Shown here piece after piece: positions 33,032 through 35,497 of a stretch of 35,497 nucleotides of DNA. Source of the stretch: Bacillota bacterium (GTDB lineage Bacteria; Bacillota; Sulfobacillia; JAJYWN01; JAJZPE01); assembly GCA_036504675.1 (NCBI GenBank), contig DASXUT010000198.1, positions 1 through 35,497 on the forward strand, given 5' to 3'. Position 1 is the first letter of the stretch. Every line of letters starts with the position of its first letter. A program made the translations under genes and the position numbers. The notes under the pieces were generated by a model. That model had not been told where the DNA came from. It did not search any database and saw only the letters and a list, made by a program, of their open reading frames with translations.

Positions 33032-33060
33032 CCGGCCTGAGGTTGACGACCTGAGGCCGG
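33032..33060 (+). terminator. Hairpin after glyA, possible attenuator
   Basis: CCGGCCTGAGGT (33032-33043) pairs with ACCTGAGGCCGG (33049-33060) over 12 positions with one G-G mismatch and a TGACG loop. No T-run follows, so it is a weak terminator, an attenuator or an RNA-stability element before the carbamate kinase gene. Confidence 0.4.
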
Positions 33061-33113
33061 GGCCACGATCGGGTCCGGCCACCAACAAGACATAGAACCG
33101 GAGGTTACAACTC

Positions 33114-34103
33114 GTGGTCGACCTTCACCAAAGCCGCAACGAGACGATAGTCGTCGCCTTGGGTGGCAATGCTATTCTCCAGCCCGGTCAGGCCGGCTCG
33201 GCCGAAGAGCAGTTGGCCAACGTCGATCGGACCTGCCGGCAGATCGCCAGGATGATCCAGGCCGGCTACCGGGTGGTCGTCACCCATGGGAACGGCCCGC
33301 AGGTCGGCAACATCCTGATCCAGAACGCCGAAGCCGCCAAGATGGTCCCGGCCCTGCCGATGGACATGTGCGGCGCCGAGAGTCAGGGGCTCATCGGGTA
33401 CATGATGCAGAACCGGCTTCAGGCGGCCATGGCCGACCTCGGGCTGACCACGCCGGTGGCGACCATCGTCACCCAGACGGTGGTCGCCCCGAGCGACCCG
33501 GCCTTTCAGAAACCGACGAAGCCGGTCGGTCCCTTCTACACCGAGGCCAAAGCCAGGAAGGCCATGGCGGAGAAGGGGGAGACCTGGATCGAAGACGCCG
33601 GGCGCGGGTGGCGTCGGGTCGTGCCGTCGCCCGACCCGGTTCGCATCGTCGAAGAGCCGGCCATCAAGACGATGAGCGAGGCCGGGATGGTCGTCATCTG
33701 CGTGGGCGGGGGCGGCATCCCGGTGATCGAGGAAGGGTCGCACTATCGCGGGGTCGAGGCGGTTATCGACAAGGACCTCGGTGGTGCCCGGCTGGGCCTA
33801 AATGTCAGGGCCGACATCTTCATGATCCTGACCGACGTCCGCAAGGTGGCCATCAACTACAAGACGCCGCAGCAGGCTAACCTGGACCGGCTGACGGTCA
33901 AGGAATTGCGCCGGTACCAGGCCGAGGGGCACTTCAAGGCCGGCAGCATGGGCCCGAAGGTCGAAGCCTGCCGGCGGTTCGTCGCCGGCGGCGGCCGGCG
34001 GGCGGTCATCGCCTCGCTGGACGAGGCCCTCGAGGCCTTGAACGGCGGGGCCGGGACGCAGATCGTCGAATCCACGGAGGCCAGTCTGGCGGGGTCGACC
34101 TAG
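33114..34103 (+). CDS. arcC: Carbamate kinase
   Basis: A protein of 329 residues of the amino acid kinase fold, the family's usual size. It converts carbamoyl phosphate and ADP to ATP, ammonia and CO2. Typical segments are ALGGNAILQPGQ at the N-terminus, VVTHGNGPQVGN, VVICVGGGGIPVIEE and GSMGPKVEACRRFV. GTG 33114 follows GGAGG by nine bases. With a carbamoyltransferase (18814) in the same region it provides substrate-level phosphorylation, as in arginine, agmatine or allantoin fermentation; no arginine deiminase or oxamate-type enzyme is present. The equivalent yqeA lies in the E. coli yge region. It is the last gene of the island and is followed by a strong terminator. Confidence 0.93.
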   Translation: MVDLHQSRNETIVVALGGNAILQPGQAGSAEEQLANVDRTCRQIARMIQAGYRVVVTHGNGPQVGNILIQNAEAAKMVPALPMDMCGAESQGLIGYMMQNRLQAAMADLGLTTPVATIVTQTVVAPSDPAFQKPTKPVGPFYTEAKARKAMAEKGETWIEDAGRGWRRVVPSPDPVRIVEEPAIKTMSEAGMVVICVGGGGIPVIEEGSHYRGVEAVIDKDLGGARLGLNVRADIFMILTDVRKVAINYKTPQQANLDRLTVKELRRYQAEGHFKAGSMGPKVEACRRFVAGGGRRAVIASLDEALEALNGGAGTQIVESTEASLAGST

Positions 34104-34149
34104 GCCTCATGAGCAGTTCACCGGAATCGGATCCTTCAGAAGGAAAGGA

Positions 34150-34187
34150 AACGAGGCCGATCGCCGTCAGGCGGTCGGCCTCGTTTT
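34150..34187. terminator. Strong intrinsic terminator ending the catabolic island
   Basis: A 16-bp stem pairs 34150-34165 with 34170-34185 (one T-G pair) around a GTCA loop and continues into TTTT (34184-34187). The upstream arm begins with an A-rich run, so it may also terminate transcription arriving on the minus strand. Confidence 0.88.
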
Positions 34188-34601
34188 GATTGTCGCTGTG
34201 ACGTCAACCCGCGGGGTGGGGGATGATGACGACATGACCGCGGCGGTGGCGAACACCCCGACGGCGGTAAGCCAGAGGGGCAGTTGGCGACGATAGCGCC
34301 AGACCAAGGCCCCGAAATCGGCATAGTTGAGGCCGGCCAGGACGCCGAAGATGAAGGAGGGCAGATATGAGGGGAAGAGCCTAGAAGACCATCAGGGCCG
34401 GATAGCCCAGACTGATGGCGGCCACCGACCAGGCCAGGCGCTTGCCCTGGGGGACGGAACCGGCCGGGTCGAGGTCGCGGAAGTAACCGACGGTGTGAAG
34501 GAGGACCACGGCCATGGCCGTCAACGCCCGGATGAGGCCGATCTCGTCCAGACGACCGCGCCGTCTCTCTTTCGCGCGGCGTCGGTCGGCGTTGTCGTCA
34601 T
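34167..34601 (-). pseudogene. Decayed acyltransferase-3 family membrane protein
   Basis: Reading the minus strand from ATG at 34601, after AAGAAAGGAGG, gives a short N-terminus that shifts frame after about 20 codons into DEIGLIRALTAMAVVLLHTV, the hallmark start of acyltransferase-3 proteins (first membrane helix and catalytic-type His). That frame stops at a TAG after GYPALMVF. A third stretch, LPSFIFGVLAGLNYADFG followed by a hydrophobic helix, resembles a late part of the same family and ends at 34167. More than half of the usual length of about 350 residues is missing. It is therefore a deletion- and frameshift-ridden relic. No conserved gene is seen on the plus strand over it. Confidence 0.65.
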
Positions 34602-34831
34602 GGCTATCGTGCCTCCTTTCTTGGAGAATGCTTCGGGTAACGTACCAACGAGGCCATTATGGGCCGTTGGCCGGAAACGTTGGGTTAACTGGCGATTAAC
34701 AAACCTGATTGACGGCTAGCCAAATTCTGGTCCAGACGAGACCGGCCCAACGACCGCAAGGATGACCGGGGCAACCGCGGGGCGTCCAGGCCGTCCGGCG
34801 GGGCAGCCCCCGCCAGCCTGCAGGAGCCGGT
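34602..34831. other. Gene-free stretch
   Basis: No supportable gene. Bases about 34675-34735 are relatively AT-rich and could hold promoters for the minus-strand relic or for the transporter gene, but no convincing -35/-10 pair is visible. Confidence 0.35.
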
Positions 34832-34904
34832 CAGAGGAGCGTAGAAACATGCTTGGCCGGGACTCCTCTGCGGGGGGGCCCGCAGCCGGTCACAACTGAG
34901 GTGA
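34832..34904 (+). promoter_or_regulatory. Foldable leader upstream of the CorA-like gene
   Basis: AGAGGAG near 34832 can pair with CTCCTCT (34863-34869), and CTGCGGG (34868-34874) pairs with CCCGCAG (34879-34885) around GGGG. The two helices share bases 34868-34869 and compete at their junction. GAGGTGA (34898-34904) is the ribosome site. A metal-responsive leader is possible, but it does not resemble the M-box consensus I know. Confidence 0.3.
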
Positions 34905-34908
34905 GCTG

Positions 34909-35497
34909 ATGGTGCGTTTCCTGGCCTTGGACCAAGGGCAGGTAGTCATGGGAGCCGATTGGCAAGCCCTGTCGGATGTCCGTCAGGCTGGGGCCGAGGC
35001 CCTCTGGGTAGATCTTGTGTCCCCCTCGGAAGAGGATCTCGAGACGATAGGGGCGGCCTTCGGGTTCCACCCCCTGACCCTGGACGACTGCCGTGACCGG
35101 CAGCACCGGGCCAAGGTCCGGGAGTTCGAGGGCCACTTCTTCGCCATCCTCAACGCGGTCGGCCGCCGGCAGAACGGGGAGCGGTTGGTCATCTCGGCCA
35201 CCGAGATCGACTTCTTTGTCGGTCAAAACTACGTCGTCTCGGTCCACCGGGACCAAGTCGGGGCCATCGACACCTTCTGGGGGCAGGCCAAGCGGGCCGA
35301 GGTCTTGCGGCAAGGGGCCGATTTCCTCTTCTACTACCTCTGCGACCTTATCGTCGACGAGCATTTCCCGATCCTCGACCGGATCGATGGGCTCCTAGAC
35401 AAGCTGGAGGCGCGCGCCTTCAGCCAACCAGATCAGGCGGTCCTGAAGGAACTGTTCCACCTGAAGCGGCAACTGATCCACCTTCGCCGGATCCTCG
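34909..35497 (+). CDS. corA: CorA-family divalent metal transporter, 3' truncated by window edge
   Basis: The first 196 residues of a CorA/MIT-type magnesium or cobalt channel are visible. The frame is open to the end of the window. They match the cytoplasmic N-terminal domain: ALWVDLVSPSEEDLETIG, then FHPLTLDDC, EFEGHFFAILNAV and FFVGQNYVVSVHRD, followed by the long stalk helix that starts FYYLCDLIVDEHFPILDRID and continues LFHLKRQLIHLRRIL. The two membrane helices and the GMN pore motif would lie beyond the window. ATG 34909 follows GAGGTGA by four bases. It is not obviously linked to the catabolic island and starts a new unit. Ion specificity cannot be told from this part. Confidence 0.9.
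   Translation, partial: MVRFLALDQGQVVMGADWQALSDVRQAGAEALWVDLVSPSEEDLETIGAAFGFHPLTLDDCRDRQHRAKVREFEGHFFAILNAVGRRQNGERLVISATEIDFFVGQNYVVSVHRDQVGAIDTFWGQAKRAEVLRQGADFLFYYLCDLIVDEHFPILDRIDGLLDKLEARAFSQPDQAVLKELFHLKRQLIHLRRIL

Noticed and set aside
34327-34719. Plus-strand open frame of 130 codons
   Set aside because: It has no family resemblance and covers the minus-strand acyltransferase relic, whose pieces are recognisable.
34720-34908. M-box magnesium riboswitch before the CorA-like gene
   Set aside because: Hairpins exist, but I could not find the conserved M-box sequence elements, so only a generic foldable leader is reported.
1-35497. CRISPR arrays, insertion sequences, rRNA genes
   Set aside because: No regularly spaced repeats, transposase genes with inverted ends or rRNA-like stretches were seen.

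Overview
The window is GC-rich throughout, with strong GGAGG-type ribosome binding sites, a clear sigma-A-like promoter and many overlapping start and stop codons. Gene content (three aldehyde:ferredoxin oxidoreductases, polyferredoxins, iron-sulfur flavoproteins, UbiD, carbamate kinase) points to a strict anaerobe. I infer a high-GC member of the Bacillota, but taxonomy is not provable from the window.

Region 1 (1-2490) looks like the right end of an integrated element. It holds an M23 peptidase fragment overlapping a small holin-like membrane protein, a two-gene toxin-antitoxin-like pair (HTH/DUF433 protein plus PIN-like protein), a 12-bp tandem repeat, and a 3' tRNA-Pro(GGG) fragment running from the anticodon arm to the discriminator base. 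That fragment is followed by the tRNA's own terminator, as expected for an attachment site of an element integrated into a tRNA gene. Region 2 (2617-4258) is an ECF sigma factor overlapping a single-pass membrane protein, probably its regulator. Region 3 (4549-6782) has a decayed amidohydrolase, a DUF362 protein and a DJ-1/PfpI protein.

Region 4 (6927-34187) is the core: about 27 kb of same-strand catabolic genes. A consensus promoter with a palindrome at the predicted start and a foldable leader precedes a MoaD-like protein, an aorABC-like tungsten enzyme set (polyferredoxin, AOR, FAD/NAD subunit), an iron-sulfur flavoprotein, an Fe-type alcohol dehydrogenase, a second AOR, an AtzA/SsnA-type amidohydrolase, a UbiD decarboxylase, a YgeY-like M20 hydrolase and a YgeW-like carbamoyltransferase, ending in a hairpin. 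A second block follows: iron-sulfur flavoprotein, GntR/UTRA regulator, third AOR, second amidohydrolase, PreA-like flavoprotein with two [4Fe-4S] clusters, hydantoinase, second MoaD-like protein, second M20 hydrolase, two fold-type II PLP enzymes (one threonine-synthase-like), serine hydroxymethyltransferase and carbamate kinase, ending in a strong terminator.

Several of these families (ygeW, ygeY, ssnA, hyuA, carbamate kinase, a PLP lyase slot) also occur together in the anaerobic purine/urate gene cluster of enterobacteria and gut anaerobes. Here molybdenum hydroxylases (xdh) are absent and AORs and UbiD are present. My reading is an anaerobic pathway that opens an N-heterocycle, hydrolyses ureido/amide intermediates, yields ATP through carbamoyl phosphate, and feeds small amino acids to GlyA and the PLP enzymes. 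The substrate is not determinable from sequence.

Region 5 (34188-35497) holds a decayed acyltransferase-3 gene on the minus strand and the start of a CorA-type metal transporter behind a foldable leader; CorA runs off the end of the window.
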